DNA of 64,000 nucleotides from CAYZJV01 sp049310885. Lineage in GTDB: Bacteria; Spirochaetota; Spirochaetia; Sphaerochaetales; Sphaerochaetaceae. Within the stretch, counting starts at the first letter, position 1. Every line of letters begins with the position of its first letter. The notes under the pieces are model-generated. The model made no database searches. It was given only the letters and a program-made list of their open reading frames with translations, and was not told where the DNA came from. Positions 35,955 through 44,993 of this stretch are shown one piece after another. The translations under genes were made by a program, and so were the position numbers. The stretch is from contig NZ_JBMDYO010000001.1 of the NCBI RefSeq assembly GCF_049310885.1, forward strand, positions 310,001-374,000, written 5' to 3'.

Positions 35955-38900
35955 ATCGACCTCCGTTCCTTACGCCCGTAAAAAAGACCGTAGAGGAGTG
36001 GAATGATGAAGAGTGCACTTAAGGTGGAAAAGAGCAAGCCGAACATGATCGTACTGGCCATTGGCCCCCAGACGACCGAGGTTCCTCCCAACCCAAGAGC
36101 CGTGGGTAACAATCCACCGATAGTAGTCAGACTCGTCAGTAAAATCGGACGGATACGACTCTTTGTAGCCTCCTTCACTGCATCCATCACTGAACTACCT
36201 TCGGACCTGAGTTCATTAATAAAACTGATTAGCACGATAGCATCATTTACTGCGATACCTGCCAATGCCACTCCGGCATAGATGACCGTAGTGGAAAATG
36301 GCGTGCCAGAGAAGAAGAGATACAAGATTACCCCGACAAACGCGAATGGGACCGATATTAAAATAAGCAGGGGCTGACTATAGCTATTGAATTGTGCTCC
36401 CAAGATCAAATAGATCAGAAAAATTCCTAGCAGGAATACCCGCAGGATATCGATGAGCAAGGTAGCGAACTCACTGAACTCTCCACCAGTACCATATACG
36501 ACATCCTCGTATCGGTTTTGCATTGAATCTTCCCAATAGCCATCGACCAATGCATCAACTGCCTGTAAATCCAAGTTTTCATCGGCTTCTGCAGTTATGG
36601 TAATCTCCCGTTTTCCATCCACCCGTCGAATAGAACCAACTGATGAGCCGGCTTCAATAGTCGCCACACTGGAGAAGGGAACCAGACGTCCATCGTCGGT
36701 CGGTATCATTGCCTGTTCAAGATCGGCGTAATCGGCAGAACCATTGTAGTCGAACCTAGCAACCATAGATATCTCTTCATTGTTTAGGAAAATACTACCT
36801 ATGGGTAAACCTTCGAAACGGGCTCGGACAAATGTGCCCAATGTTTGGACCGAGACGCCCAAGGCACTTGCCCGTTCTTGATTAAGTCTGATTTTCAGTT
36901 CTGGACTTCCCTCCACATAATCACTTTCAATGGTGAATACGCCTTCAACATCTGAAAGGACTTGCATGATCTCTTTCGAGGCAGCAACTATACTTGCGTA
37001 GTTGTCTCCAGAGACACGATAACTCAAGGGTGCTGAGGTCGGGGGTCCATTCTGAGCCTTGCGAAAGAAGACTTGTTCGGCACCAGCAATATAATAGGTT
37101 TCCCGTTCGATCTCGTGGATTATCTCATCAATACTCTTGGTTCGCCCGTCATCTTTCTCTGCCAGATCAACGATGATCTGTGCAGCATTCGAGGTTCGAC
37201 CAGAACCGGAATCTCCGCTACTGGTTCCGATACTGCTGCTGATCGACAGAACGTTCCCCTGACCGATTTTTGGTAAAAGGATAGCCTCGAATTCTCGGAC
37301 AACTGAATCGGTCACTTCGATACTACTTCCCTTAGGTGTCGTTATATCGATGGTGAAATAACTATAATCCTCTGCGGAAAACAGATCCACCTGCAAAAAG
37401 GAGACAAGAGAGAAGGATACTACCATGATCACCATGAATAATATAAGGAAGGTCTTCTTGAAACGATAGAAAAAATCAAACATCCTCGCATACCCATTTT
37501 GGACACCTACAAACCAAGCCCCCTGTGGTCGCCTACGACTCTTTTTCTTTTCCTTTCCCCAATCGGCGAAGTGGCTTGGGAGAATGAAGAGAGCTTCACC
37601 CGTACTGGCAACTAGAGCAACGGTTACGGTAAGAGGAATAACCCGTAGAAATTTCCCTATAGTACCTGGAATGATCATCAGTGGAAGGAATGCTGCGATT
37701 GTGGTTCCGGTTGCGGCAATGATTGGCCAAACGACCTGATTTGTTCCTTGTATAGCCGCCTGATGCCGAGATAATCCCAATTGTTGGTAGCGATAGGAGT
37801 TCTCAATTATTACAATGGCATGGTCGACGATGAGCCCCAGCACAAGCACCAAACCGAATAGCGTATTAGTATTGATGGTTTCTCCAAGCAAGTCGAGAGC
37901 CAAGAAGGTCAATGCGAATGTGACTGGAATACCCAAAGCGGTCATAAGAGCATTTCTGAAACCGATGAACAGCCAAAGTATGACTAAGAGTATCGCCAAT
38001 CCCATCAATGCATTGATCGCCAATACCGATAGACTTGAAGCTATCTGTACCGTGGAATCATTGAACAACGTGATTTGAGCGCCGTTACGTAAACCTTGTG
38101 CTGCATCGTCAACGATCTGTTGTGTACCGGTAACTACTGAAACGGAACTTCCGCGTGGAACCTTCGTTACCCGAAGTGAAACCGCAGGAGATCCATCGAA
38201 ACGGGAGATTGATGCATCGGGATCGAAACCGTCGACCACTGTGGCCACATCACCGACCCGGACGGTACCAGACCCGGTTGATGAACGACGTACGATTACC
38301 TCGGAAATGTCGTCCACATTCTCAATGAGGCCTAGTGTCCTCAGCAGGTATTCACGTGAACCGCTGGGGAGAGTTCCTCCTGGAATAATACGATTCTGAT
38401 CTTGGACAGCTCGCAGTACCTCGTTCACAGACAGCCCAAGCGAAGCAAGTTTTACGGGATCAAGGTTGACCAGAATCTGTCTATCGGGAAGTCCTATGAT
38501 ATCCACATCCGAGACATCCGGTACACGAAGAATCCTATCACGTAAATAGAGTGCCGCCTCCCGCAATTCATTGTAAGGAAGGTTACCACTTACTACTACC
38601 TCGACTACGGGAAGAAAATCTGCCGATGAAAAATCATCAACCAGTGGATCCAACGTTCCTTCAGGTAGGGAGACTTGGCTAAAACGAGTCTGGGCATCCT
38701 GATATAGTGCCCTGAACTCCTCATTGGAGATCCCGTCGTCGAATTCCACACGTACGACGGAGAGACCTTCACTTGTAGTGGAAGAAATTCGCTTCAGCTT
38801 ATCGATCCCTTGGAATGCATTTTCCACCGGAATAGTGACCGAAGACTCCAGATCGGCTGCACTCGCGCCTGGATAGGGAACTATGATATTAACCCAATAG

Positions 38901-39082
38901 AAGGGGACCTCGGCGAACTGCTCCTGCGGTAGACGAATAAGGCTGAATGCACCTAACGCAAGTATCGTTATCATAAGAATATTAATTAGGACTGGTTTTG
39001 TAACCGAGAATCTTCCTATACTGAACCGGGGAGCCTCTCTCTCTTTGTTTTCAGATTCCATATGCTTCTCCGATCCCATCAT
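35951..39082 (-). CDS. RND-family efflux pump
   Basis: The 1,043-residue protein has the full RND layout: a membrane helix near 35, a first periplasmic loop (70-330), helices 2-6, a second loop (about 560-860) and helices 8-12. Landmarks are FAEVPFYWVNIIVPYPGASAADLE, GLVLVLGLIVDHAIVIIENSY in helix 4 with its Asp, and AGIAVNDAIVLISFINELR near the end. It should export drugs or other amphiphiles using the proton gradient. It lies between its adaptor and its outer-membrane channel, with ATGA overlaps on both sides. Confidence 0.93.
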   Translation of the reverse strand: MMGSEKHMESENKEREAPRFSIGRFSVTKPVLINILMITILALGAFSLIRLPQEQFAEVPFYWVNIIVPYPGASAADLESSVTIPVENAFQGIDKLKRISSTTSEGLSVVRVEFDDGISNEEFRALYQDAQTRFSQVSLPEGTLDPLVDDFSSADFLPVVEVVVSGNLPYNELREAALYLRDRILRVPDVSDVDIIGLPDRQILVNLDPVKLASLGLSVNEVLRAVQDQNRIIPGGTLPSGSREYLLRTLGLIENVDDISEVIVRRSSTGSGTVRVGDVATVVDGFDPDASISRFDGSPAVSLRVTKVPRGSSVSVVTGTQQIVDDAAQGLRNGAQITLFNDSTVQIASSLSVLAINALMGLAILLVILWLFIGFRNALMTALGIPVTFALTFLALDLLGETINTNTLFGLVLVLGLIVDHAIVIIENSYRYQQLGLSRHQAAIQGTNQVVWPIIAATGTTIAAFLPLMIIPGTIGKFLRVIPLTVTVALVASTGEALFILPSHFADWGKEKKKSRRRPQGAWFVGVQNGYARMFDFFYRFKKTFLILFMVIMVVSFSLVSFLQVDLFSAEDYSYFTIDITTPKGSSIEVTDSVVREFEAILLPKIGQGNVLSISSSIGTSSGDSGSGRTSNAAQIIVDLAEKDDGRTKSIDEIIHEIERETYYIAGAEQVFFRKAQNGPPTSAPLSYRVSGDNYASIVAASKEIMQVLSDVEGVFTIESDYVEGSPELKIRLNQERASALGVSVQTLGTFVRARFEGLPIGSIFLNNEEISMVARFDYNGSADYADLEQAMIPTDDGRLVPFSSVATIEAGSSVGSIRRVDGKREITITAEADENLDLQAVDALVDGYWEDSMQNRYEDVVYGTGGEFSEFATLLIDILRVFLLGIFLIYLILGAQFNSYSQPLLILISVPFAFVGVILYLFFSGTPFSTTVIYAGVALAGIAVNDAIVLISFINELRSEGSSVMDAVKEATKSRIRPILLTSLTTIGGLLPTALGLGGTSVVWGPMASTIMFGLLFSTLSALFIIPLLYGLFYGRKERRSI

Positions 39083-40173
39083 TCATACTGGGTAACTATC
39101 GATGTTTCATCATCGATCCTGGACAATCCACTCGTGAGGACCTCCTTTCCAACAAGGTCATAGGAATCATCGATCGGCTCGACCGCCATAAGGTCTCCAT
39201 AGCGATCTAGCACCTCGACCTCAACCAATCTAGCCGAGTTCTCCTGTTTCACATAGACATAGGTCTTGCCTTCACGATTCACCATTGCTGCATTCGGTAC
39301 CAGTGGGTGCAATGGTGCCAAATCATTCTTGATAGTGACATTGGCTGAGACTCCAGCGCGTATTAAATCAGGCCGTGGATTTGTAAAATCGACAAAAGTT
39401 GTCCAACTGCCGGTACGTGAATCGCTTCCTGAACTGACGGCACCAACGACACCTTCTGCCCTAATCACTTCGTTTGGGGTCATGATCTCTATGGTCGCCT
39501 TTGCACCTTCTTGCACGAAGAAAATCTGGGATTGGCCAAGGGAAAGTGCTATACGCATCTCGTTCAGGTCTATGATCCGGGTAATGGTTTGCCCTGCCTG
39601 GACGGTGTCCCCTAGGATCAATGAGATACCTTCATCGGCGATACTCCCCGCAATCGGAGCTGAAATGGTAGTATCACGAAGAGTCTCCTGCGCACGTTCA
39701 AGCTGAGCTTCCAGCCCATCCAAAGCAGATTTCGTCTGGTTTAGCATGCTGAGCGAGATCGCACCCCGCTCATACAATTGGTTCTGCACATCTAGTTCTT
39801 TACGAGCATTCTGGACTTGTAGGGATATCTGGCTTGCCGAAAGTTTTGCAATCGTATCATCAAGCACAACGAGGGTCTGCCCTTGTTCGACTTGCTGGCC
39901 TAATGAAAAATCGATAGAGTTCACCACTCCAGAAGTACGGGCTTTTACCAAAACCTCATGTTGCCCCTTGACCACACCGCTAGCGAAGAGTGTGGGTCGT
40001 AAGGCTGCCCTCTCCACCACCACTGTAGAGCTCACCAGTTGGGTATAATCGGTCGTCGCTGTCACTGAGTCGACTGCTGCCGATTCCTGAGTCTCCTTTT
40101 CACATGAGACAAAGATTAAGATCAGCAAAAGAGTTCCAATGCCAATCCAATTCGATCTCCGATGACCAACCAT
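39079..40173 (-). CDS. RND efflux adaptor (membrane fusion lipoprotein)
   Basis: The 364-residue protein has a short lipoprotein signal (LLLILIFVSC, Cys near 25). It then shows a barrel-sandwich biotinyl-lipoyl-like hybrid motif (VVKGQHEVLVKARTSGVV, IDFSLGQQVEQGQTLVVLDD), a helical hairpin (about 95-150), the second lipoyl half (TISAPIAGSIADEGISLILGDTVQAGQ) and a beta-barrel. It bridges the inner-membrane pump and the TolC-like channel. GAAGGAGG lies five bases before the ATG at 40173; a longer frame from 40191 lacks a ribosome site. Confidence 0.9.
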   Translation of the reverse strand: MVGHRRSNWIGIGTLLLILIFVSCEKETQESAAVDSVTATTDYTQLVSSTVVVERAALRPTLFASGVVKGQHEVLVKARTSGVVNSIDFSLGQQVEQGQTLVVLDDTIAKLSASQISLQVQNARKELDVQNQLYERGAISLSMLNQTKSALDGLEAQLERAQETLRDTTISAPIAGSIADEGISLILGDTVQAGQTITRIIDLNEMRIALSLGQSQIFFVQEGAKATIEIMTPNEVIRAEGVVGAVSSGSDSRTGSWTTFVDFTNPRPDLIRAGVSANVTIKNDLAPLHPLVPNAAMVNREGKTYVYVKQENSARLVEVEVLDRYGDLMAVEPIDDSYDLVGKEVLTSGLSRIDDETSIVTQYE

Positions 40174-40229
40174 AGCACCTCCTTCGGGCAATGCGTTCCA
40201 TCACATCAAATTTATACAAATTTCAATTT

Positions 40230-40257
40230 TCTCTAGTGTACTGTATGAAAAGGTCAA
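40230..40257 (-). promoter_or_regulatory. possible promoter of the RND efflux operon
   Basis: Minus strand: TTGACC (40257-40252), 16-base spacer, TAGAGA (40235-40230). Weak -10; the 131-base gap holds no other clear candidate. Confidence 0.35.
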
Positions 40258-40304
40258 TCGGCTAGAGCAGATGGAATAAATCCAAATAAAACATGCATCA
40301 AGGT

Positions 40305-41606
40305 TTAAACCGCATACCACACTGTTTCCAAAGCCCGTAACGCAGTAGTACAGGTAATCCGATAGCTACGTTCTTTGGATGAGAGTACTCTTTCACCACG
40401 CTCAAGAGGGTTCGCCTCTCCTTCGCAAAAAATCTTGCACTCACCTTCAATGCAGAGGAAAGTCTTTTCCTCTCCAGCGATGCAGGATAATCTATATTCT
40501 TGATTTGCACGTATTTCGAGCACACGGGTTTCTTGCCTAATCTTTCCATGACCGACAATACGATCTACTACCCGACTGCTTCCCCAGGCATATTGTACAA
40601 AACGGGGAGGATCCTCGAATGTATCTACTAGGGGCTTCAATCCGTTGCTGGTTTTCCTGTCACTAACGAGGATTCCATCGGCACTAGCAGCAATCACCAA
40701 ATCCTTTGTTCCAATCGCTACGATTGGAATGTCCAACTCATTTACTACAATAGTGTTTTCTGTTTGCGACTTGGTATGACGTCCTATCCCATCAGCTCCT
40801 ATCTCGCGGGAAAGGGTTTCCCATGTACCGAGATCCCGCCACATACCTGAGTAGCGAACTAGGGCTATAGACTCGGCTTTCTCGACCACAGCATAGTCGA
40901 AGCTGATCTTCTCTACAGAGGCATAGGAATCAAGCAAGGCTCCATAACTGGACTCCCCGATCTGGCGATCGACAATGTCCATCAGATACCCTAGACGGAA
41001 TCCGAACACGCCACCATTCCAGAGCGCTCCCTGCATAATGAGATTCTGAGCAACTTCTATAACAGGTTTTTCTACAAATCGATCTATAAGCGGGTACCCT
41101 TCCCGCCTATTGGAGGAAGGAACCATATAGCCAAACCTGTCTGAAGGAATATTCGGGGCAATGCCCATAAGCACCAACTCGGCGGCATCTCTTGCAACCG
41201 CATCACGTATCTGCCTTACCGTAGAAAAATACTCCTGATCTGCATACACATCGACAGGCAATACCAGAACTACATCATCCAAAGCGGCATTGCAGCTATC
41301 GGCAAGAAACGTACAAGAGAGCGCTATGGCTGGAAAGGTGTCTCGTCTGGCAGGTTCACAGACGATGTCTACGGAAACTCCCAGCTGAGCCTCTATCTGT
41401 TCCTTTTGAGCTCCTCCGGTAGCCAAGACAACCCGCTCATGGGGAAATTCGATTCGCAGTTGGCGATATACACGTTGGAGCATTGACTCCAATCCTCCAT
41501 TGCTATCAGCAAGGAGAGAGAGGAACTGTTTTGATCGGATATCGTTCGATAATGGCCATAACCGTTTACCCGAACCACCGGACAATAGGATCACATGAGT
41601 ATTCAT
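40305..41606 (-). CDS. manC: mannose-1-phosphate guanylyltransferase with a C-terminal cupin
   Basis: The 433-residue protein starts with the nucleotidyltransferase signature HVILLSGGSGKRLWPLSND, followed by KQFL, VLPVDVYADQEYF and the sugar-site FVEKP with GALWNGGVFGFR. Residues 345-433 are a cupin-like domain (VLEIRANQEYRLSC, CIEGECKIFCEGE) as in bifunctional ManC, but without an obvious full isomerase site. It makes GDP-mannose for surface glycans. The start at 41606 fits a leaderless promoter: -10 GATAAT lies seven bases before it. Confidence 0.87.
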   Translation of the reverse strand: MNTHVILLSGGSGKRLWPLSNDIRSKQFLSLLADSNGGLESMLQRVYRQLRIEFPHERVVLATGGAQKEQIEAQLGVSVDIVCEPARRDTFPAIALSCTFLADSCNAALDDVVLVLPVDVYADQEYFSTVRQIRDAVARDAAELVLMGIAPNIPSDRFGYMVPSSNRREGYPLIDRFVEKPVIEVAQNLIMQGALWNGGVFGFRLGYLMDIVDRQIGESSYGALLDSYASVEKISFDYAVVEKAESIALVRYSGMWRDLGTWETLSREIGADGIGRHTKSQTENTIVVNELDIPIVAIGTKDLVIAASADGILVSDRKTSNGLKPLVDTFEDPPRFVQYAWGSSRVVDRIVGHGKIRQETRVLEIRANQEYRLSCIAGEEKTFLCIEGECKIFCEGEANPLERGERVLSSKERSYRITCTTALRALETVWYAV

Positions 41607-41613
41607 ATAGCGC

Positions 41614-41642
41614 ATTATCTCCCTGAAACCGGGGAAAGACAA
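41614..41642 (-). promoter_or_regulatory. leaderless-type promoter of manC
   Basis: Minus strand: TTGTCT (41642-41637), 17-base spacer, GATAAT (41619-41614), seven bases, then ATG at 41606. Confidence 0.6.
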
Positions 41643-41665
41643 CCCAAGATATAAAAATACCGACA

Positions 41666-41695
41666 TTGACAGTATGGTTGTCCTGGATTGATAAT
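41666..41695 (+). promoter_or_regulatory. promoter of the degenerate GGDEF gene
   Basis: TTGACA (41666-41671), 18-base spacer, GATAAT (41690-41695), 22 bases before an ATG with a GGAGGAG site. It is divergent from the manC promoter. Confidence 0.65.
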
Positions 41696-41717
41696 AAGAG
41701 AATCTTGGAGGAGTATC

Positions 41718-42998
41718 ATGATTGACCATATTCGAGTGCTTATTATCGCGGAATCCTCCGGCAGCAAAGAACAAATGACCAAATTTTTACAAACTGAAGT
41801 TAATCTGACAACTAGAGTTGATACCATGACCGATGCTTTGGCAAAACTAAAAAGACAAAGGTTTGATATAGCCATCCTTTCTATGGATATGGAAGACTTC
41901 TACCCACAGGAAACCATATCAAGAATACTACACGATATCGGTTCCATCAGAAGAATTATCCAAGTAAGCGATAGGGATATCGAAGATGATAATTCTCCTA
42001 TCATCCCATTGACCGATACCGAAAAAGCCTACGCCAAAATTATAGAAATCCTTTCAGCCATTTCACCTCACGTTCCCGAACTCATAGCGAGAACTGTTCG
42101 AATGGACGAAAATGCCGATTCAAACGATTCTCTTTTTGAGAATGTACCTATCGGACTCTATCGGATTAGTCCTGAGGGAATTTTCATAGAAAGAAACCGT
42201 ACATTCAAAGATTTGTGCAACGAGACAGACCGAACAACTAAAGAAAGTAACAATTACTTTTCGCTCTTTGTGAATGAAGAGGATGTGGAAATCTGGAAAG
42301 AGACAATCGGTCGTGAGGAATGTATCCAAGGCTTCATCCATTCCATGAAGAGAACCGATGGAAGCACGATCTGGATACGGGATTCGGCCAGATCTATCCA
42401 TGACAATAATCGGCAAGTTGCCTACTATGATGGTGCCATAGAGGATATAACACTACAAAAGCAGTGGGAGGACAAACTCTCGTTTTTCGCAACACAAGAT
42501 ATCCTCACCGGTCTTCCAAATCGGAATTTCTTCCAAGACCAGGCAAAACTGACTCTTAGCCAGGCACGATATACTAATGATTTGGTGGCATTCCTTATCG
42601 TCGATATCGACTACTTCTCCGAAATCAATGAAACCTATGGGTTTTCTGCAGGTGATGCGATACTCCAGTCTGTAGCCATGAGGATAAAGGCACAATTGCG
42701 AAAAAGTGACCTGGTCTCGCGTCTCGGTAGTGACAAGTTCCTGATACTCCTTGGCGGTATTAGATCCAGAAAAGATGTGTTGTCCGTCGCAAAGAAGATT
42801 AAATTGGCTTTTTCAGAACCATTTCACATTCAAGGAATCGCATTGGAAGTTTCCGCCAGTTTGGGTATTTCCTTATTTCCCGAACATGGAGAAGATGCCA
42901 ATACACTGATAAAACGTGCCGAAATGACAGTCTATGCTATCAAAGAACAAGAAAGGGGGCGCTACGGGATATACCACGGAGGACGTAACACCCCTTGA
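41718..42998 (+). CDS. pseudo-receiver / PAS / degenerate GGDEF protein, possible cyclic-di-GMP receptor
   Basis: The 426-residue cytoplasmic protein has three parts. Residues 1-125 resemble a response-regulator receiver, but the phosphoacceptor Asp is Ser55 (DIAILSMDM) and the acidic pair is reduced to AE. Residues 140-255 are a PAS domain (LFENVPIGLYRISPEG, then a PAC-like end). Residues 265-425 are a GGDEF domain whose active site reads GSDKF (residues 337-341), so cyclase activity is unlikely. The I-site RKSD five residues before it is kept, which suggests it binds cyclic-di-GMP. GGAGGAG precedes the ATG at 41718. Confidence 0.8.
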   Translation: MIDHIRVLIIAESSGSKEQMTKFLQTEVNLTTRVDTMTDALAKLKRQRFDIAILSMDMEDFYPQETISRILHDIGSIRRIIQVSDRDIEDDNSPIIPLTDTEKAYAKIIEILSAISPHVPELIARTVRMDENADSNDSLFENVPIGLYRISPEGIFIERNRTFKDLCNETDRTTKESNNYFSLFVNEEDVEIWKETIGREECIQGFIHSMKRTDGSTIWIRDSARSIHDNNRQVAYYDGAIEDITLQKQWEDKLSFFATQDILTGLPNRNFFQDQAKLTLSQARYTNDLVAFLIVDIDYFSEINETYGFSAGDAILQSVAMRIKAQLRKSDLVSRLGSDKFLILLGGIRSRKDVLSVAKKIKLAFSEPFHIQGIALEVSASLGISLFPEHGEDANTLIKRAEMTVYAIKEQERGRYGIYHGGRNTP

Positions 42999-42999
42999 C

Positions 43000-43019
43000 T
43001 ACTATACAGATGTATAGTA
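43000..43019 (+). promoter_or_regulatory. perfect dyad, candidate SOS operator of the translesion cassette
   Basis: TACTATACA (43000-43008), GA, TGTATAGTA (43011-43019): perfect 9-bp arms. It lies ten bases before the first gene of a DUF72-imuB-dnaE2 operon, just after TTGACT (42995-43000). Its outline is close to the E. coli LexA box (TACTGTATATATATACAGTA), with CTGT/ACAG changed to CTAT/ATAG. Confidence 0.55.
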
Positions 43020-43029
43020 AACCATAGTC

Positions 43030-43821
43030 ATGGCAACGATATTGATCGGTACATCGGGATACAGCTACACAGAGTGGGTTGGGCCTTTCTATCCGGAAGG
43101 GACAAAGGCTGAATCCTATCTTTCTCACTATGCGACCATATTTCCAACAGTAGAGCTCAACTTCAGTTACTACCGTATGCCACAAGCAGAGAAATTACTT
43201 GCGATGCATGACCAAGCACCTGGGATCGGATATGCCATAAAGGCCCACGAATCGCTTACCCATACCATAGATCTCGCAAACTGGCGATCCTCTGCGCAGA
43301 CTTACCGTACAGCGGTAACCGCACTTCAGGATCGTGGAGCGCTACGGGCCATTCTTTTTCAATTCCCCTATTCTTTCCATTATGAGCCGGATCGTCGCAA
43401 ATATCTCGACCAACTTCTGCGAACTTTCGAAGGATTCCCCCTCGCCGTGGAATTCCGTAATGCCCAGTGGTACAACAACAGGACCTTGGATGCATTGAGA
43501 GAGCGACAAGTCGCTTTGGCATCTTTGGATCTTCCCGACATCAAAAGTTCTCCTCCCATGATGGATGTAGCCACATCGGCATTATCCTACGTGCGTCTTC
43601 ATGGTCGAAACAAAGAGTGTTGGTGGGGATCGGATGCCGCTAGCCGATATGACTATCTGTATTCACCACAGGAACTTTCGATCATAGCCCAAAGGATTAA
43701 AAGTCTTGCAACCTCGACACGATTGGTATTGGTCTACTTCAATAACCACAGAAAAGGACAAGCCACACAAAATGCTCTCATCCTCCAAAAATTGATCACT
43801 TCGGGGAGCATAAAGAGATGA
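43030..43821 (+). CDS. DUF72 (YecE-like) protein in the translesion operon
   Basis: The 263-residue protein is a DUF72 family member, predicted to be a TIM-barrel: IGTSGYSYTEWVGPFYPEG at the start, then FPTVELNFSYYRMP, FQFPYSFHYEPD, LAVEFRNAQWY, SYVRLHGR and VLVYFNNHRKGQATQNAL at the end. The family is widespread and its biochemical function is not established. It has no ribosome site. It shares ATGA with imuB, so the two are translationally coupled. The context points to a role in DNA damage tolerance or repair. Confidence 0.85.
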   Translation: MATILIGTSGYSYTEWVGPFYPEGTKAESYLSHYATIFPTVELNFSYYRMPQAEKLLAMHDQAPGIGYAIKAHESLTHTIDLANWRSSAQTYRTAVTALQDRGALRAILFQFPYSFHYEPDRRKYLDQLLRTFEGFPLAVEFRNAQWYNNRTLDALRERQVALASLDLPDIKSSPPMMDVATSALSYVRLHGRNKECWWGSDAASRYDYLYSPQELSIIAQRIKSLATSTRLVLVYFNNHRKGQATQNALILQKLITSGSIKR

Positions 43822-44993
43822 TAGGTGACCGAGCCAGTATCATCCACATCAATGTAACCAACTTTGCAGCCGCCGTTGCCATGGCAAAGGATCCTTCATT
43901 GGCCGATTCCGCTTTTGTTATCGCAAAGGAGGGCTCGGCACGGCAGGTGGTCCTTTCTCCATCCAAGAGAGCCATGGAAGAGGGAATCCATGCCGGAATG
44001 CCGGTGACAACAGCTATCCGCATACTCCCGTCCCTAAAGACTATCTGCCCCGATGCTACAGCCACAGCAAAGGCGGAGGAGGTCATGTTTTCTGTCGCAT
44101 CACGCTTTTCCCCGACCATCCAACATGATCTTGGCGGACACCTGTATATCGATGTCGCCGGGACAACACGTCTATTCGGACCACCTGTGGATTGTGCTGT
44201 CCATCTAAGGAATGAGATCCAGGAAGCAATGGGTGTGGAACCCGCAGTTGCCGTAGCTTCAAACAAATTGGTGGCAAAGATTGGGACGCGGACCATCCGC
44301 CCAAGTGGAATCACCCAAATAAGGGAGGGTGATGAATCAGCGTTTCTCGCGATGCAGGATATTGCACTACTTCCGGGAGTAGGTCCTTCGATAGGAAAAT
44401 TACTCTCTGTCGCAGGTTTCCAGGATATTGGGCAATTTGCTGAGCTGGACGATCAACAGGTTGTAGCCCTTCTTGGAAAACGTGGCATTGCCCTCAGGAA
44501 TGCCGCAAGGGGCTGGGACACCTCTCCGGTGGATTCCCGTGCCCTAGGAACCAGAAATATTCGTCGGCGTATCGATTTTTCCGAACCGGCTTTCGATATG
44601 GATGCCATTCATGCAGCTATGGTCGCGGCATCGGAGGATGCCGGCGTAATCATGAGAAAGGAACTTCTAGCCTGCTCATCGATTTCTTGTACCCTCTTCT
44701 GGGCAGATGGAGTATCCAATGAGGCTACATACCGTAGCTGTAAGCCCATGGTTCTCGATGCACACATCATACAGGGCTCATGGAAGGCCCTACAGTTGGC
44801 ATTGAAACGTCGTGTCAGGATTCGGGCTATCGTAATCACCCTACAAGGCTTGGCCCCAGCAAGAAGAGAACCAGATCTGTTTACGCCACCAGGCCTTTCA
44901 CGTGAGGAACGTTTGCAGACTGCTGTGGACGCTACCCGTATTCGGTTTGGCATGACAGCGCTGACTCATGCGGCGGCGGTCTTCCATGCATAG
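43818..44993 (+). CDS. imuB: ImuB-like catalytically inactive Y-family polymerase homologue
   Basis: The 391-residue protein follows the Y-family fold: palm (1-160), a helix-hairpin-helix (ALLPGVGPSIGKLLSVAGFQDIGQFAEL) and a little-finger region (from RRIDFSEPAFDMDAI). The catalytic acids are missing: the first motif reads HINVTNF instead of H-x-D-x-D-x-F, and the DE pair before LYIDVAGT is replaced by glycines. This is the state known in ImuB, which recruits the error-prone DnaE2 to the clamp. It is coupled to DUF72 upstream and overlaps dnaE2 by eight bases. No clear clamp-binding motif was seen. Confidence 0.8.
   Translation: MIGDRASIIHINVTNFAAAVAMAKDPSLADSAFVIAKEGSARQVVLSPSKRAMEEGIHAGMPVTTAIRILPSLKTICPDATATAKAEEVMFSVASRFSPTIQHDLGGHLYIDVAGTTRLFGPPVDCAVHLRNEIQEAMGVEPAVAVASNKLVAKIGTRTIRPSGITQIREGDESAFLAMQDIALLPGVGPSIGKLLSVAGFQDIGQFAELDDQQVVALLGKRGIALRNAARGWDTSPVDSRALGTRNIRRRIDFSEPAFDMDAIHAAMVAASEDAGVIMRKELLACSSISCTLFWADGVSNEATYRSCKPMVLDAHIIQGSWKALQLALKRRVRIRAIVITLQGLAPARREPDLFTPPGLSREERLQTAVDATRIRFGMTALTHAAAVFHA

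Noticed and set aside
43023..43028. CATAGT as a -10 box for the DUF72 gene
   Set aside because: It lies only one base before the ATG, too close for a transcript that includes the start codon.
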